From Xenococcaceae cyanobacterium MO_234.B1 (GTDB lineage: Bacteria > Cyanobacteriota > Cyanobacteriia > Cyanobacteriales > Xenococcaceae): a stretch of DNA of 38,804 nt. The first letter of the stretch is position 1. Each line of letters starts with the position of its first letter. A program made the translations under genes and the position numbers. The notes under the pieces were generated by a model. It saw only the letters and a list, made by a program, of their open reading frames with translations, ran no database searches and had not been told where the DNA came from. The stretch spans positions 1-38,804 of the forward strand of contig JASJEK010000004.1 in the NCBI GenBank assembly GCA_030064915.1, in the 5' to 3' direction. This document shows, piece by piece, positions 25,128 through 34,870 of the stretch.

Positions 25128-25598
25128 CTAATAAGCAAAATTCAAGTAAAGATTAGCTTTAGTAACAGCATCGCAAATATTAGTTTCAGCCGATTCAATT
25201 AGCTCTTTTAGAGATAGAAAGCCAAAGCTCCTATATCCCCACATTAGTGAATACAAAACTAAAACTCCACCACAGCAGATAACAGCAGAACTAAATTCTT
25301 TGCCTTTTAAATTAATAAAGGTTTCTGTGGTATGACCCGTTCTTATCTCGATATTTACTCCAATAGCCTTATAAAAAGCCTGGGTTACAAGCTGATTGAG
25401 AGGATCAAAATTGAGGTTTTTTGAAGAAAATGCTTCTCGCTCTTGAGAGATAATTAATTGCTTGATCAGTAGTTCATCAGACCAGTCCCGATATTTGCTA
25501 AAAGTATCTGCCAAACGAATTTGTTTAATTAATTCTTGCAGAAAAGGATGCTGAAACTTTAACTGTGGTGGTTTTTGTAAGGTTAAAACTTGACTCAT
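25128..25598 (-). CDS. Second, divergent DUF269 protein between nifN and nifX
   Basis: 156 residues from the ATG at 25598, which is preferred over an upstream frame start at 25628. It aligns along its length with the DUF269 protein at 23989-24465. Shared elements are F-L-Q-E-L-I-K-Q-I-R, Y-R-D-W-S-D-E-L-L, F-D-P-L-N-Q-L, F-Y-K-A-I-G-V-N-I-E-I-R-T-G, and F-G-F-L-S-L-K-E-L. It has lost the G-D and S-H-E-G-F-G elements of the canonical copy and is more hydrophobic in the middle. A duplicate that has taken a different task, or is decaying, are both possible. The frame is intact and positioned in the nif operon. Confidence 0.8.
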   Translation of the reverse strand: MSQVLTLQKPPQLKFQHPFLQELIKQIRLADTFSKYRDWSDELLIKQLIISQEREAFSSKNLNFDPLNQLVTQAFYKAIGVNIEIRTGHTTETFINLKGKEFSSAVICCGGVLVLYSLMWGYRSFGFLSLKELIESAETNICDAVTKANLYLNFAY

Positions 25599-25674
25599 TT
25601 TCTTGCTTCCATACTTAATTAACAACAAACAACAAATGACTAATAACTAATAACTAAAAATCAATTACCAAGGA
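25599..25674. repeat. Heptamer-type spacer repeat
   Basis: Short spacer with AACAAACAACAAATGACTAATAACTAATAACTAA (25622-25655). It shows one orientation of the repeat words only. Confidence 0.5.
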
Positions 25675-27039
25675 TTAATGACCCAATTCAAGAAAAATAT
25701 TGCCGAGAGCGAATAAAAATTGCATCGTGCCTCGATAACCGACTAAACAACGAGAACCATTACCCAGGCGATCGTAGATGGGATAACCCATACGATATAG
25801 GGGAATATTTAGTTTGTCGGCGAGGCGTTTTCCTTGGGAATTAGTAATAATTAAATCCGAACCTGGTGCTAAATCTTCTAGGTCTTCTAAATCCCCAATA
25901 GTTACGTTATCAATGGGTAATTCTTTGAGTATTGATGACTTGGTAGTAGTTACAGCAGCTTGAATTTCTGCCCCCAATTCCTTAAGCAACCAACTGGTTT
26001 GATAGAGTAAATCAGGTTCTAGTGCTAAAGAAACCTTTTTACCACCAAGATAGAAATGGGTATCGAGAATCGCATCCTGTAGCTGACGACGCTGACGTTG
26101 ATATTTTTGGGGTACTTGGGGGTTAAGCTGCCAATCAGGATCGCTTTTGTAGTTAGCAATCTGTGCCAACAGCCACAAAAACTTATCTACTGCTGCTAAA
26201 CCTGTTAAACGGGGTAAGATTTCATAGTTAGTCCCAAATCTTTGTTGTAAGGTTTCCGCAGCAGGACCCATACTTTCCCCAATAGCAATAGTAAATAGCG
26301 ATCGCTTTAGTTGCTGTAATTGTGATAAGGAAGTACCACCAGGAGTTTTACTGTTGTAATCATCATCTAGGTGTCCATCTACTGAACCAGATAAATCGGG
26401 GATAACCAGTACTTTTAAACCAAATGCCTCGACTATTTCTTTAATTTCTTCTACATCTCCAGGTGCCAGCAGCGAACCAGCCAAAATAGTTACTTGTTTT
26501 TGTGATGTTATCTGCTGTAGGGAAGTTTCATGAAACGTCTCTACATTGGATTTTATTGGTGTACCATAATCCGTAGCAACAATTGACTGTACCGCAGCAG
26601 CAAAACCATCTTGCAGGGAACCTTTATAATCGGGAGTAGAAACAAAGATAATCGGCAGATAATCTAGTTCGGGATGACGCTGACGAATCGATTTCAGAAT
26701 GCCCTCCATATCATCCCCCCGTGTCTCCGTTAACCCTGTAGTTAATAAGCCCAGTAGATTGGGTTGAGCTTTCTCTACTAAAGTTAAAATTGCCTGTTCT
26801 ATATTTTCTTCACCCCCTAAAATTGTCGAAACCTCAGTCATAGCAGTAGTTGCTAAGGGTATGGCTTCGCGGAAATGCCTTACTAACAAAACTTTGGCAA
26901 ATGCGGTACATCCCTGAGAACCATGAAATAAAGGTACTATTCCTTTTAATCCCAAGAAAGCTAAGGCTGCACCCAAAGGGGGACTCTGTTTGAGGGGATT
27001 TACAGCTACAGATTTTTTGTTGCGAGTGATGGTAGTCAT
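25675..27039 (-). CDS. nifN: Nitrogenase cofactor assembly scaffold NifN
   Basis: Beta subunit of NifEN, on which the FeMo cofactor precursor matures. 454 residues. N-P-L-K-Q-S-P-P-L-G-A-A (about 15-26), G-S-Q-G-C-T-A-F (about 41-48, cluster Cys), T-E-V-S-T-I-L-G-G-E-E-N, then G-L-T-E-T-R-G-D-D (about 117-125). The last part has N-S-Q-G-K-R-L-A and P-I-Y-D-R-L-G. The downstream side toward nifX carries the extra DUF269 gene. Confidence 0.95.
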   Translation of the reverse strand: MTTITRNKKSVAVNPLKQSPPLGAALAFLGLKGIVPLFHGSQGCTAFAKVLLVRHFREAIPLATTAMTEVSTILGGEENIEQAILTLVEKAQPNLLGLLTTGLTETRGDDMEGILKSIRQRHPELDYLPIIFVSTPDYKGSLQDGFAAAVQSIVATDYGTPIKSNVETFHETSLQQITSQKQVTILAGSLLAPGDVEEIKEIVEAFGLKVLVIPDLSGSVDGHLDDDYNSKTPGGTSLSQLQQLKRSLFTIAIGESMGPAAETLQQRFGTNYEILPRLTGLAAVDKFLWLLAQIANYKSDPDWQLNPQVPQKYQRQRRQLQDAILDTHFYLGGKKVSLALEPDLLYQTSWLLKELGAEIQAAVTTTKSSILKELPIDNVTIGDLEDLEDLAPGSDLIITNSQGKRLADKLNIPLYRMGYPIYDRLGNGSRCLVGYRGTMQFLFALGNIFLELGH

Positions 27040-27155
27040 GAGCTTTTAGGGGAGTAGAAAAATAGAAGAATAGGTATTTAGGGATTTAGGGGTGTAAGGG
27101 TTTAAGGCAAGTAAGATTATTAACTTCCCCCACCTCCCCAACTTCCCCATCTTCC

Positions 27156-28553
27156 CTACTTACCAACAGATACCTTTTCTGGTGGAACAGATAATTCCCA
27201 GGGTGCTGGTTGGCGAACTTGTTGCCAAATGGGGCTGTGGAGGGCACGATCAAATTCTTTGGCCATTTCGATCAGTCCGACGTATCCTGCATAGGGATTA
27301 TGACGTTCTTGGTTAATATCGAGGAAGGGAATTCGGGCTTTAAGGGCGGTATATTGGTTACGTCCCCCAGCTACGAGCATATCTGCTTTAGTTTTGGCAA
27401 TTACTTTTAATAGCTCTTTAGCGTTACCTTTAGCGAGTGCTATCCCATCTTTGCCCAATAACTTTTTGATTTTAGCTTTATCTTCTTCGGTACTTTTTTT
27501 AGTGCTAGTAGCAACTACTTTCATCCCCAAGTCGTGGGCTGCGGACATCACCGACCAACTTTTTACCCCTCCTGTATATAGCACCATTTTCTTATCTTTA
27601 AGTCTGGCACGATAGGGAGCAAGAGCTATATCCAGTTTGGCGGTTTCTTCAGCAATTACTGTTTCTACCCGTTGCTGTAAGGCTTCATCGCCGATTTTTT
27701 GAGCAATATTCCGCAAACAACGGTTCATATCTTCAACGCCATAGAAAGACTCTTCTATATAAGGAATGCCGTAACGTTCCTCCATCTTGCGCCCCATATT
27801 AATTAAAGCTTTGGAGCAAATCATTACATTGAGTTTGGCACGATGGGCGTAGCGAATCTCTTCAAAGGTGGCATCCCCCGTAATTTTGGAGAGGACGCGA
27901 ATCCCAACTTTCTCAAACAGAGGTAATACACCCCAAAGTTCTCCTGCTATGTTGTATTCCCCAATCAGATTAATATCGTAGGGGGTAGTATATTCAGGTT
28001 CAGCAGTACCCACAACATAATCTAAGAGAGACTCTCCACCTAACCTGTTCCCTAAGTTTTTACTACCCACAAAACCAGGAGAATTAACGGGAATAACGGG
28101 AGTAGAGAATTTCTGACTAGCTGCTTCACAAACTGCATCCAAGTCATCTCCAATAAGAGCAGTAACGCAGGTTGAATAGACAAAGATAGCAGGAGGATGA
28201 TAGCGTTTGATGACCTGGGTGATCGCTTCATAGAGTCTTTTCTCTCCGCCAAAGATAATGTCATTTTCACTAATATCTGTAGTAAAACCCATTTTGTAGG
28301 TAGTAGCACCAGAAGAAAGACTACCGCGACTACCCCAAGAATTACCCGCACAGGCGATCGGTCCGTGGACTAAGTGTGCAGCATCAGTAATGGGGACGAG
28401 GGCGATCGAAGCTCCATCAAAAGCACATCCTCCTTGGGCTGCTCCTGGTTTGGCTTGTTGGGTACAAGCTTTATTCTTACCTTGTTGTCCTTTTTTGTGA
28501 TTGTGTTCGCAACCTGGTTCGTTAAGGAGGTCAGCGATTTTGGGCTTGGTCAT
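27156..28553 (-). CDS. nifE: Nitrogenase cofactor assembly scaffold NifE
   Basis: Alpha subunit of NifEN. About 465 residues from the ATG at 28553. Longer readings to 28679 would translate the repeat spacer. The N-terminus is His/Lys/Gln-rich with E-P-G-C-E-H-N-H, then G-G-C-A-F-D-G-A (about 44-51), H-G-P-I-A-C-A-G-N-S-W (about 64-74), and V-Y-S-T-C-V-T-A-L-I-G-D-D (about 127-139). The C-terminal part has G-G-R-N-Q-Y-T-A and N-P-Y-A-G-Y. The spacer to nifN holds purine-rich runs (AGGGATTTAGGGGTGTAAGG near 27078) and CTTCCCC runs that could pair. Confidence 0.95.
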   Translation of the reverse strand: MTKPKIADLLNEPGCEHNHKKGQQGKNKACTQQAKPGAAQGGCAFDGASIALVPITDAAHLVHGPIACAGNSWGSRGSLSSGATTYKMGFTTDISENDIIFGGEKRLYEAITQVIKRYHPPAIFVYSTCVTALIGDDLDAVCEAASQKFSTPVIPVNSPGFVGSKNLGNRLGGESLLDYVVGTAEPEYTTPYDINLIGEYNIAGELWGVLPLFEKVGIRVLSKITGDATFEEIRYAHRAKLNVMICSKALINMGRKMEERYGIPYIEESFYGVEDMNRCLRNIAQKIGDEALQQRVETVIAEETAKLDIALAPYRARLKDKKMVLYTGGVKSWSVMSAAHDLGMKVVATSTKKSTEEDKAKIKKLLGKDGIALAKGNAKELLKVIAKTKADMLVAGGRNQYTALKARIPFLDINQERHNPYAGYVGLIEMAKEFDRALHSPIWQQVRQPAPWELSVPPEKVSVGK

Positions 28554-28693
28554 TTGTCGGTAGTCCTTTGTTTTTTTGTTATCTGTTCTTTGTCCTTCGT
28601 CCTTTGTATTTATCAGTAACCAATACCTAATGACCAATGTCAGGGCTAACGGCTCTTTGTCTCTGCCAATGACCAGCAATTAACAAATATATT
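28554..28693. repeat. Heptamer-type spacer repeat upstream of nifE
   Basis: GTCCTTTG and TGTTCTTTGTCCTTCGTCCTTTG words face CCAATACCTAATGACCAATG words at 28619-28640. Confidence 0.55.
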
Positions 28694-28843
28694 TCAGGGA
28701 ATTAAATTACAAAGAAAATGAGCGAATTTATCGTTAGTAACTTCGATGCTATCTACCCAGCGACGTAGGGGATAGAAAAGATCGAAAGGGAATTTTTTAA
28801 GAGTAATGGTCGAGTTAAGATGGTCCTGGGTAGAGATAGACAT
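28694..28843 (-). CDS. Short Mo-nitrogenase C-terminal-like protein (49 residues)
   Basis: The ATG at 28843 is seven bases after the nifZ stop, and a good site GAGGAA overlaps that stop codon. The product has F-D-L-F-Y-P-L-R-R-W-V-D-S-I-E-V (about 20-35) and D-K-F-A-H-F-L-C-N-L-I-P (about 38-49). This resembles the cyanobacterial Mo-dependent nitrogenase C-terminal family (PF06967-type: P-x-R-x-W-x-D-x-I-E ... L-A-H-x-x-C-x-L-I-P). The usual continuation with C-P-F-E-R is absent because the frame ends right after L-I-P. Function unknown. Confidence 0.75.
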   Translation of the reverse strand: MSISTQDHLNSTITLKKFPFDLFYPLRRWVDSIEVTNDKFAHFLCNLIP

Positions 28844-28850
28844 AATTTCC

Positions 28851-29114
28851 TCAGTTTTCTGTAACTAGTTCCAGTTCTTTCCCCAAACAACCTACGACGT
28901 TATTAGTTTCCAAAAAATGAACTGAATAGATATAAGCAGTTTGCAAGTATGTACCGATGGAAATGATGTACCCTTCATCTCCTTTATTAGCTAGAGTTTC
29001 ACCAACTTGTTTGCCGGGGAAAGTGCCATCGTTGCGAATCTTCTTACGAACTCTAACTTTAGATTCAAGTTTGAAAGCTGGTTCGCGATCCAGTTCTACA
29101 TCACCTAATTTCAT
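28851..29114 (-). CDS. nifZ: Nitrogenase maturation protein NifZ
   Basis: Needed for formation of the second P-cluster of the MoFe protein. 87 residues covering the NifZ core. V-R-V-R-K-K-I-R-N-D-G-T-F-P-G (about 20-34), G-D-E-G-Y-I-I-S-I-G-T-Y-L-Q (about 45-58), and Y-S-V-H-F-L (about 63-68) are all visible. The ribosome site AAGGA is eight bases before the ATG. Its place directly between nifK and nifE is noteworthy but compatible with co-expression with the enzyme. Confidence 0.92.
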   Translation of the reverse strand: MKLGDVELDREPAFKLESKVRVRKKIRNDGTFPGKQVGETLANKGDEGYIISIGTYLQTAYIYSVHFLETNNVVGCLGKELELVTEN

Positions 29115-29154
29115 AGTTTTCCTTTTCAGTTAATTAGGTAGGGACGATTTGCAG

Positions 29155-29201
29155 GTAGGGGCGGTGCTTCGCTCCCTTCACCGAACGCGAACCGCCCGTA
29201 C
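29155..29201. repeat. Dispersed palindromic element GTAGGGGCGGT ... ACCGCCCGTAC
   Basis: GTAGGGGCGGT (29155-29165) and ACCGCCCGTAC (29191-29201) match at ten of eleven positions. It lies 20 bases after the nifK stop, before nifZ. In RNA it would form a stable stem that could attenuate transcription or protect the nifHDK message end. A related sequence lies near 22338. Confidence 0.6.
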
Positions 29202-29220
29202 ATATAAATAATTTTGTTCA

Positions 29221-30810
29221 TTAACGAATTAGATCGAAAGAAATATCGGTTTTAGCAGGGATAATAGTCTGGCGATCGAGTTCGTCAAGGATAGTGTTAA
29301 CAATCCAGTTATGGAGGTTTAGGGCACCTTTATAACCCAAAGTTTCATAGCGATGCATATGATGGCGATCGAAGATAGGATAACCAATGCGTACTATGGG
29401 AGTGTGGGTATCGCGCCAGAGGTATTTACCATAGGAGTTACCAATTAAGAGGTCAACTGGTTCGGTAAACATCAAACTCCGTAAGTGCCAGAGGTCTTTT
29501 TTGCCCCAGATGGTAGAATTTTGACCGTAAGGACTAGCATCTAATACGGCTTGCAGTTCTGCTTCAAAGTCGGGATTGCTGTTAGTAACGACGATGTGAA
29601 CTGGTTCTGCGCCTAATTCTAGTAAGAAGTTAACTAAACCAAATACATGATCGGGATCGCCGTAAAGAGCAATACGCTTACCGTGAATCCAAGCTTGGGA
29701 ATCGGTCATGGCATCAACTGCACGACCTCTTTCGTCCACTAATTCTTGGGGAACTGGCTTACCAGTTAGTTCGGATAGCTTAGTTAGAAACTCATCAGTG
29801 CCTTTGATACCAAAGGGACGGAAATTATATGTTTCTTGACCCCATTCCTTTTCGATGTAGTCCTGAGTTTTAGGAGTAGTGTATTTTTGGAAGAAGAATG
29901 TACCTTCAGCGTTAATCGAGTCAGCAGCGTCTTCTAGAGTGGTTAAACCATTATACATTTTGAATTCACCAGTATTAGGAGAATCAAAAGCATCGGCATT
30001 GTCGGAAAGAACAGTGTAGTCAAGATCGAATAATTGGAGAATTCGTTTTAGTTCGCGTATATTACCAATATAGGGGTCAAAGCCCAAGTTGAAGTTATAC
30101 TTACCGTTGGTAGTTTCTTGCTTCTTACCTTCAGTCAAGCACTCCAGAATCCCCTTGAGCATATTGTCGTAACCAGTGATATGAGAACCGACAAAGCTAG
30201 GAGTATGGGCATAAGGAACAGGGAAATCTTCAGGAATCGAACCTTTGTTCTTAGCGGTTTGGATAAATGCCCCCAAGTCATCACCAATTACCTCAGCCAT
30301 ACAAGTAGTACAGAGGGCAATCATTTTGGGTTTATAGAGAGTGTAGGAGTTTGCCAACCCATCTACCATATTGTTGAGTCCGCCAAATACTGCTGCATCC
30401 TCAGTCATGGAGGAAGAAACAGCTTGGAAGGGTTCTTTAAAATTACGAGTTAAGTGAGTACGGAAATAAGCAACGCAGCCTTGAGAACCATGAGAATAGG
30501 GTAAAGTTCCTTCAAACCCTGCTGCTACAAAAAGAGAACCCAAAGGTTGACAAGCTTTAGCTGGATTAACAGTTAGGGCTTCACGAGAAAAGTTTTTCTC
30601 GCGGTAATCCCAAGTTTTTGTCCATTCTGCAATGCGAGCTACTTCTTCCTTGCTGTGCGCTCCTTCAAACTGACGCTTAAATTCAAATGTTTCCTGATAG
30701 GGATCAGTGTGAAATAAATCGAAGTGGTCTTGAATTTTACCTGGTTCTGAAAGTACGGGAGGTGTTAAATTTTCGGGAGGAGTTGGATTTTTTGCAGTGT
30801 TCTCAGTCAT
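29221..30810 (-). CDS. nifK: Nitrogenase MoFe protein beta chain
   Basis: With NifD forms the dinitrogenase that reduces N2. 529 residues. P-cluster Cys ligands are in A-K-A-C-Q-P-L-G (about 87), G-S-Q-G-C-V-A-Y (about 112), and C-T-T-C-M-A-E-V-I-G-D-D (about 171). The first 25 residues are Pro-rich (P-T-P-P-E-N-L-T-P-P-V). The C-terminus ends in D-I-S-F-D-L-I-R. It follows nifD after a 122-base repeat spacer. Confidence 0.97.
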   Translation of the reverse strand: MTENTAKNPTPPENLTPPVLSEPGKIQDHFDLFHTDPYQETFEFKRQFEGAHSKEEVARIAEWTKTWDYREKNFSREALTVNPAKACQPLGSLFVAAGFEGTLPYSHGSQGCVAYFRTHLTRNFKEPFQAVSSSMTEDAAVFGGLNNMVDGLANSYTLYKPKMIALCTTCMAEVIGDDLGAFIQTAKNKGSIPEDFPVPYAHTPSFVGSHITGYDNMLKGILECLTEGKKQETTNGKYNFNLGFDPYIGNIRELKRILQLFDLDYTVLSDNADAFDSPNTGEFKMYNGLTTLEDAADSINAEGTFFFQKYTTPKTQDYIEKEWGQETYNFRPFGIKGTDEFLTKLSELTGKPVPQELVDERGRAVDAMTDSQAWIHGKRIALYGDPDHVFGLVNFLLELGAEPVHIVVTNSNPDFEAELQAVLDASPYGQNSTIWGKKDLWHLRSLMFTEPVDLLIGNSYGKYLWRDTHTPIVRIGYPIFDRHHMHRYETLGYKGALNLHNWIVNTILDELDRQTIIPAKTDISFDLIR

Positions 30811-30932
30811 GACTATTACCTGTCCTTTGTTGTTTGTCTTTTGTCCTTTGTCTTCTTAGGAATTTAGGAATAAGGAACAAGGAGTAAGGAATAAGCGGAT
30901 TTTCTTGCCTCTTTCCTCTTTCCTTATAAAAA
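30811..30932. repeat. Spacer repeat between nifD and nifK
   Basis: GTCCTTTGTTGTTTGTCTTTTGTCCTTTGTC words (30831-30852 region) are followed by a different short tandem ladder, AGGAATTTAGGAATAAGGAACAAGGAGTAAGGAATAAG (30858-30895). Confidence 0.6.
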
Positions 30933-32378
30933 CTACTTATTCCAAGGATTTTCGATTAAACTCCAAGTGGGGTTGTTGATTGCCAAATCCATGTCGCGAG
31001 CGAAGACAGCAAAGCCATGATAGCCGTGATAAGGACCTGAGTAATCCCAGGAGTGCATCTGGCGGAAGGGCAGAGCCATTTTCTGGAAGACGTATTTTTC
31101 TTTAATTCCTGCTGCAATCAAGTCAGGGTTTAGCTGTTTGGCAAATTCTTCAAATTCATGACCACTTACGTCATCGTAAATAATTGTACCGTCTTTGACG
31201 TAATCCGCAGTACGTTTGTAGTCATCACCGTGACCAAATTCATAACCAGTACCGATCACTTTCATGCCCAAGTCTTCAAAGGCGGGAATTACGTGACGAG
31301 GACGCAATCCACCAACCATCATCATCACAGTTTTGCCTTCTAAGCGAGGACGATATTGAGCAATTACCGCATCCATATCAGCTTGATACTGAGCAATTAC
31401 TTTTTCAGCATTTTCTTGAATGGTTTCATCAAATTGAGCAGCAATCTTACGTAGAGATTTGGCAATTTGAGTAGGACCAAAGAAGTTGTATTCTAACCAG
31501 CCAATGCCATATTTTTCTTCCATGTGACGGCAGATGTAGTTCATCGACCGATAACAGTGGATGAGATTTAATTTGGCGAGGGGAGTCATTACAGTTTCGT
31601 TGAATGTACCATCCCCAGAGAATTGACTGATGACTCTCAAACCGATCGCTTCGAGTAACATACGGCTGGGCCAAGCATCACCACCGATGTTGTAGTCACC
31701 AATAATATTTACATCATAAGGACTAGGTTCAAATCCTTCAGGAAGCTTGCGATATTCATCAGCTTTGGGTAGCACCCAGTCACGGACTGTATCGTTAGCA
31801 ATGTGGTGCCCTAATGACTGAGAAACTCCTCTAAAACCTTCGCAACGTACAGGAACTACTGGTTTTTCAGTTTCTTTGGCTTTTTGTCTGGCAACAGCTT
31901 CGATATCATCCCCAATTAATCCGATGGGACATTCTGATTCAATAGTTGTTCCTTGGCTTAGAGGGAACAGAATTTCTAATTCATCAATTAGTTTGGCTAG
32001 TTTTTTGTCACCGCCAAAAACGATGTCTCTTTCTTGGAAATCGGAAGTAAACTGCATGGTACCGAAGGTATCGACTCCAGTTGTCCCAATGTAGTAATTA
32101 CGACGACCAGACCAGGAATAGTAACCGCAACCTACAGGACCATGGGAGATATGAATCATATCTTTTACTGGACCCCAAACTACCCCTTTGGCACCTGCAT
32201 AAGCACAACCACGAGTGGTCATTACCCCAGGAACGGATTTTTTATTAGATTTTACGCCACAATCCGAATTGCTTTCTTCGTGAACATTGAGGTGTTTGGA
32301 ACGTTTTTTTGCAGCCTTCTCTGGATAAGCTTCTAATACTTCTTGAATTAGTTTTTTGTTCTCTTCGACGTATGTCAT
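30933..32378 (-). CDS. nifD: Nitrogenase MoFe protein alpha chain
   Basis: Binds the FeMo cofactor. 481 residues. P-cluster Cys are in T-T-R-G-C-A-Y-A-G (about 58), H-G-P-V-G-C-G-Y-Y (about 84), and [11 protein letters not shown] (about 150). The cofactor ligands are Cys in [10 protein letters not shown] (about 275) and His in R-Q-M-H-S-W-D-Y (about 441). The gene is continuous and not split by an excision element. GGAGAGAGAAG precedes the ATG. Confidence 0.97.
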   Translation of the reverse strand: MTYVEENKKLIQEVLEAYPEKAAKKRSKHLNVHEESNSDCGVKSNKKSVPGVMTTRGCAYAGAKGVVWGPVKDMIHISHGPVGCGYYSWSGRRNYYIGTTGVDTFGTMQFTSDFQERDIVFGGDKKLAKLIDELEILFPLSQGTTIESECPIGLIGDDIEAVARQKAKETEKPVVPVRCEGFRGVSQSLGHHIANDTVRDWVLPKADEYRKLPEGFEPSPYDVNIIGDYNIGGDAWPSRMLLEAIGLRVISQFSGDGTFNETVMTPLAKLNLIHCYRSMNYICRHMEEKYGIGWLEYNFFGPTQIAKSLRKIAAQFDETIQENAEKVIAQYQADMDAVIAQYRPRLEGKTVMMMVGGLRPRHVIPAFEDLGMKVIGTGYEFGHGDDYKRTADYVKDGTIIYDDVSGHEFEEFAKQLNPDLIAAGIKEKYVFQKMALPFRQMHSWDYSGPYHGYHGFAVFARDMDLAINNPTWSLIENPWNK

Positions 32379-32539
32379 GATCTTCTCTCTCCATTTTGGT
32401 TATTGATCGTTAGTCATTGGTCATTAGTCGTTAGTTATTTATTAGTTTTTAATCAACCCAAATAACGAAGGACAAAGAACAAATGACTAACAACTAGGGA
32501 CAAAGAACAGAGCTATATTTTTCATCCCTAGTCCCTGAA
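32379..32539. repeat. Heptamer-type spacer repeat between nifH and nifD
   Basis: GTTAGTCATTGGTCATTAGTCGTTAG (32409-32434) faces GAAGGACAAAGAACAAATGACTAACAACTAG (32467-32497). The perfect cores GTTAGTCATT and AATGACTAAC are inverted. A stem here could help the differential stability of nifH and nifDK messages. Confidence 0.65.
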
Positions 32540-33884
<1,345 letters not shown>

Positions 33885-34799
33885 TTAGACTGATTCGACA
33901 GTTAGAGTAGGTAACACGCGGTCTTTTAAGGTAGCCTCGATCGCCAGTTTTAAAGTTTCAGTAGAAGAAGCACAGCCGCTACAAGCACCTTTAAGGATGA
34001 CTTTCACTACATCTCCTTCGACATCGAATAACTCCATATCACCGCCGTCTTCGGCTAAAATTGGTCGGATTTCTTGGTCTATTACCCGTTGAATTAAGGT
34101 AATTTTTTGTAGATTAGTTAGAGGTTTTGTGGTTTGAGTGGTTGATACTGCTGGTGCGGGAGATGGATTATTATCTTGCCAAACTTGTGTTGCCACCGCC
34201 ACGCTGGTTTCTTTTTCCGTGGTAATTTCTGCGAGCAGATCGTCGATATCTGGTAAACACGAACTGCATCCGCCCCCCGCTTTAACATAGTTAGTAACTT
34301 GTTCTGCGGTTGTAAGATCATTCTCGCGAATAATTCTTTTGATTTTTGTATCAGAGACACCAAAACAGCGACATATAAGATTTCCTTCATCTTCTTCATG
34401 GGTGTCGAGGGGAATGCCTTTGTAGGTATAGATGGCAGCTTCTAAAGCTTCTTGTCCCATTACGGAACAGTGCATTTTTTCTTCGGGTAATCCACCGAGA
34501 GATTCGGCAATTTCTTTGTTTGTTAGCTTCAAAGCTTCTTCGACTTTTCTGCCTTTAAGCAATTCAGTTAGGGCCGAAGAAGATGCGATCGCGCTAGCAC
34601 AACCAAAGGTTTGAAACCGCGCATCTTTAATAGTTTGAGTCGTTTCATCAATTTTGAGGTGGAGTTTAAGGGCATCTCCACAGGCAATACTGCCTACTTC
34701 TCCAGTTACAATTTCTTCTCCTTCCTGCTTCTCCGTAATCTTGCCTTGATTGCGGGGATTGTGGAAGTGTTCCATTACTTTGTCTGTATAGTCCCACAT
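33885..34799 (-). CDS. nifU: Fe-S cluster scaffold NifU
   Basis: Builds Fe-S clusters with sulfur from NifS. 304 residues in three domains. The N-terminal IscU-like domain has S-I-A-C-G-D-A (about 39), F-G-C-A-S-A (about 67) and M-H-C-S-V-M-G (about 111). The central permanent [2Fe-2S] domain has L-I-C-R-C-F-G-V (about 142-144) and G-G-C-S-S-C-L-P (about 177-180). After a Pro/Thr linker comes the C-terminal Nfu domain with A-C-S-G-C-A-S-S (about 275-278). All expected ligands are present. Confidence 0.97.
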   Translation of the reverse strand: MWDYTDKVMEHFHNPRNQGKITEKQEGEEIVTGEVGSIACGDALKLHLKIDETTQTIKDARFQTFGCASAIASSSALTELLKGRKVEEALKLTNKEIAESLGGLPEEKMHCSVMGQEALEAAIYTYKGIPLDTHEEDEGNLICRCFGVSDTKIKRIIRENDLTTAEQVTNYVKAGGGCSSCLPDIDDLLAEITTEKETSVAVATQVWQDNNPSPAPAVSTTQTTKPLTNLQKITLIQRVIDQEIRPILAEDGGDMELFDVEGDVVKVILKGACSGCASSTETLKLAIEATLKDRVLPTLTVESV

Positions 34800-34813
34800 T
34801 TTCAGTTACCACC

Positions 34814-34869
34814 TTATCAGTTATCAGTTATCAGTTATCAGTTAACAGTTAACAGTTAACAGTTATCAA
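34814..34869. repeat. Tandem heptamer repeat, eight units
   Basis: Four TTATCAG, three TTAACAG and one TTATCAA unit lie head to tail between nifS and nifU, ending one base before the nifS stop. This is a short tandemly repeated repetitive (STRR) type sequence as known from cyanobacteria. It is the only spacer here with exact tandem units. Confidence 0.85.
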
Positions 34870-34870
34870 T

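Noticed and set aside
28554-28679. Longer N-terminus for NifE
   Set aside because: The extra 42 codons translate the heptamer repeat spacer; the ATG at 28553 gives the normal NifE start.
30118-32336. Several plus-strand frames of 60-110 codons opposite nifD and nifK
   Set aside because: They run antisense to highly conserved genes, have no ribosome site and look like shadows of codon bias.
34814-34869. Regular repeats considered as a CRISPR array
   Set aside because: The units are seven bases and directly tandem, with no spacers and no cas genes in the window.
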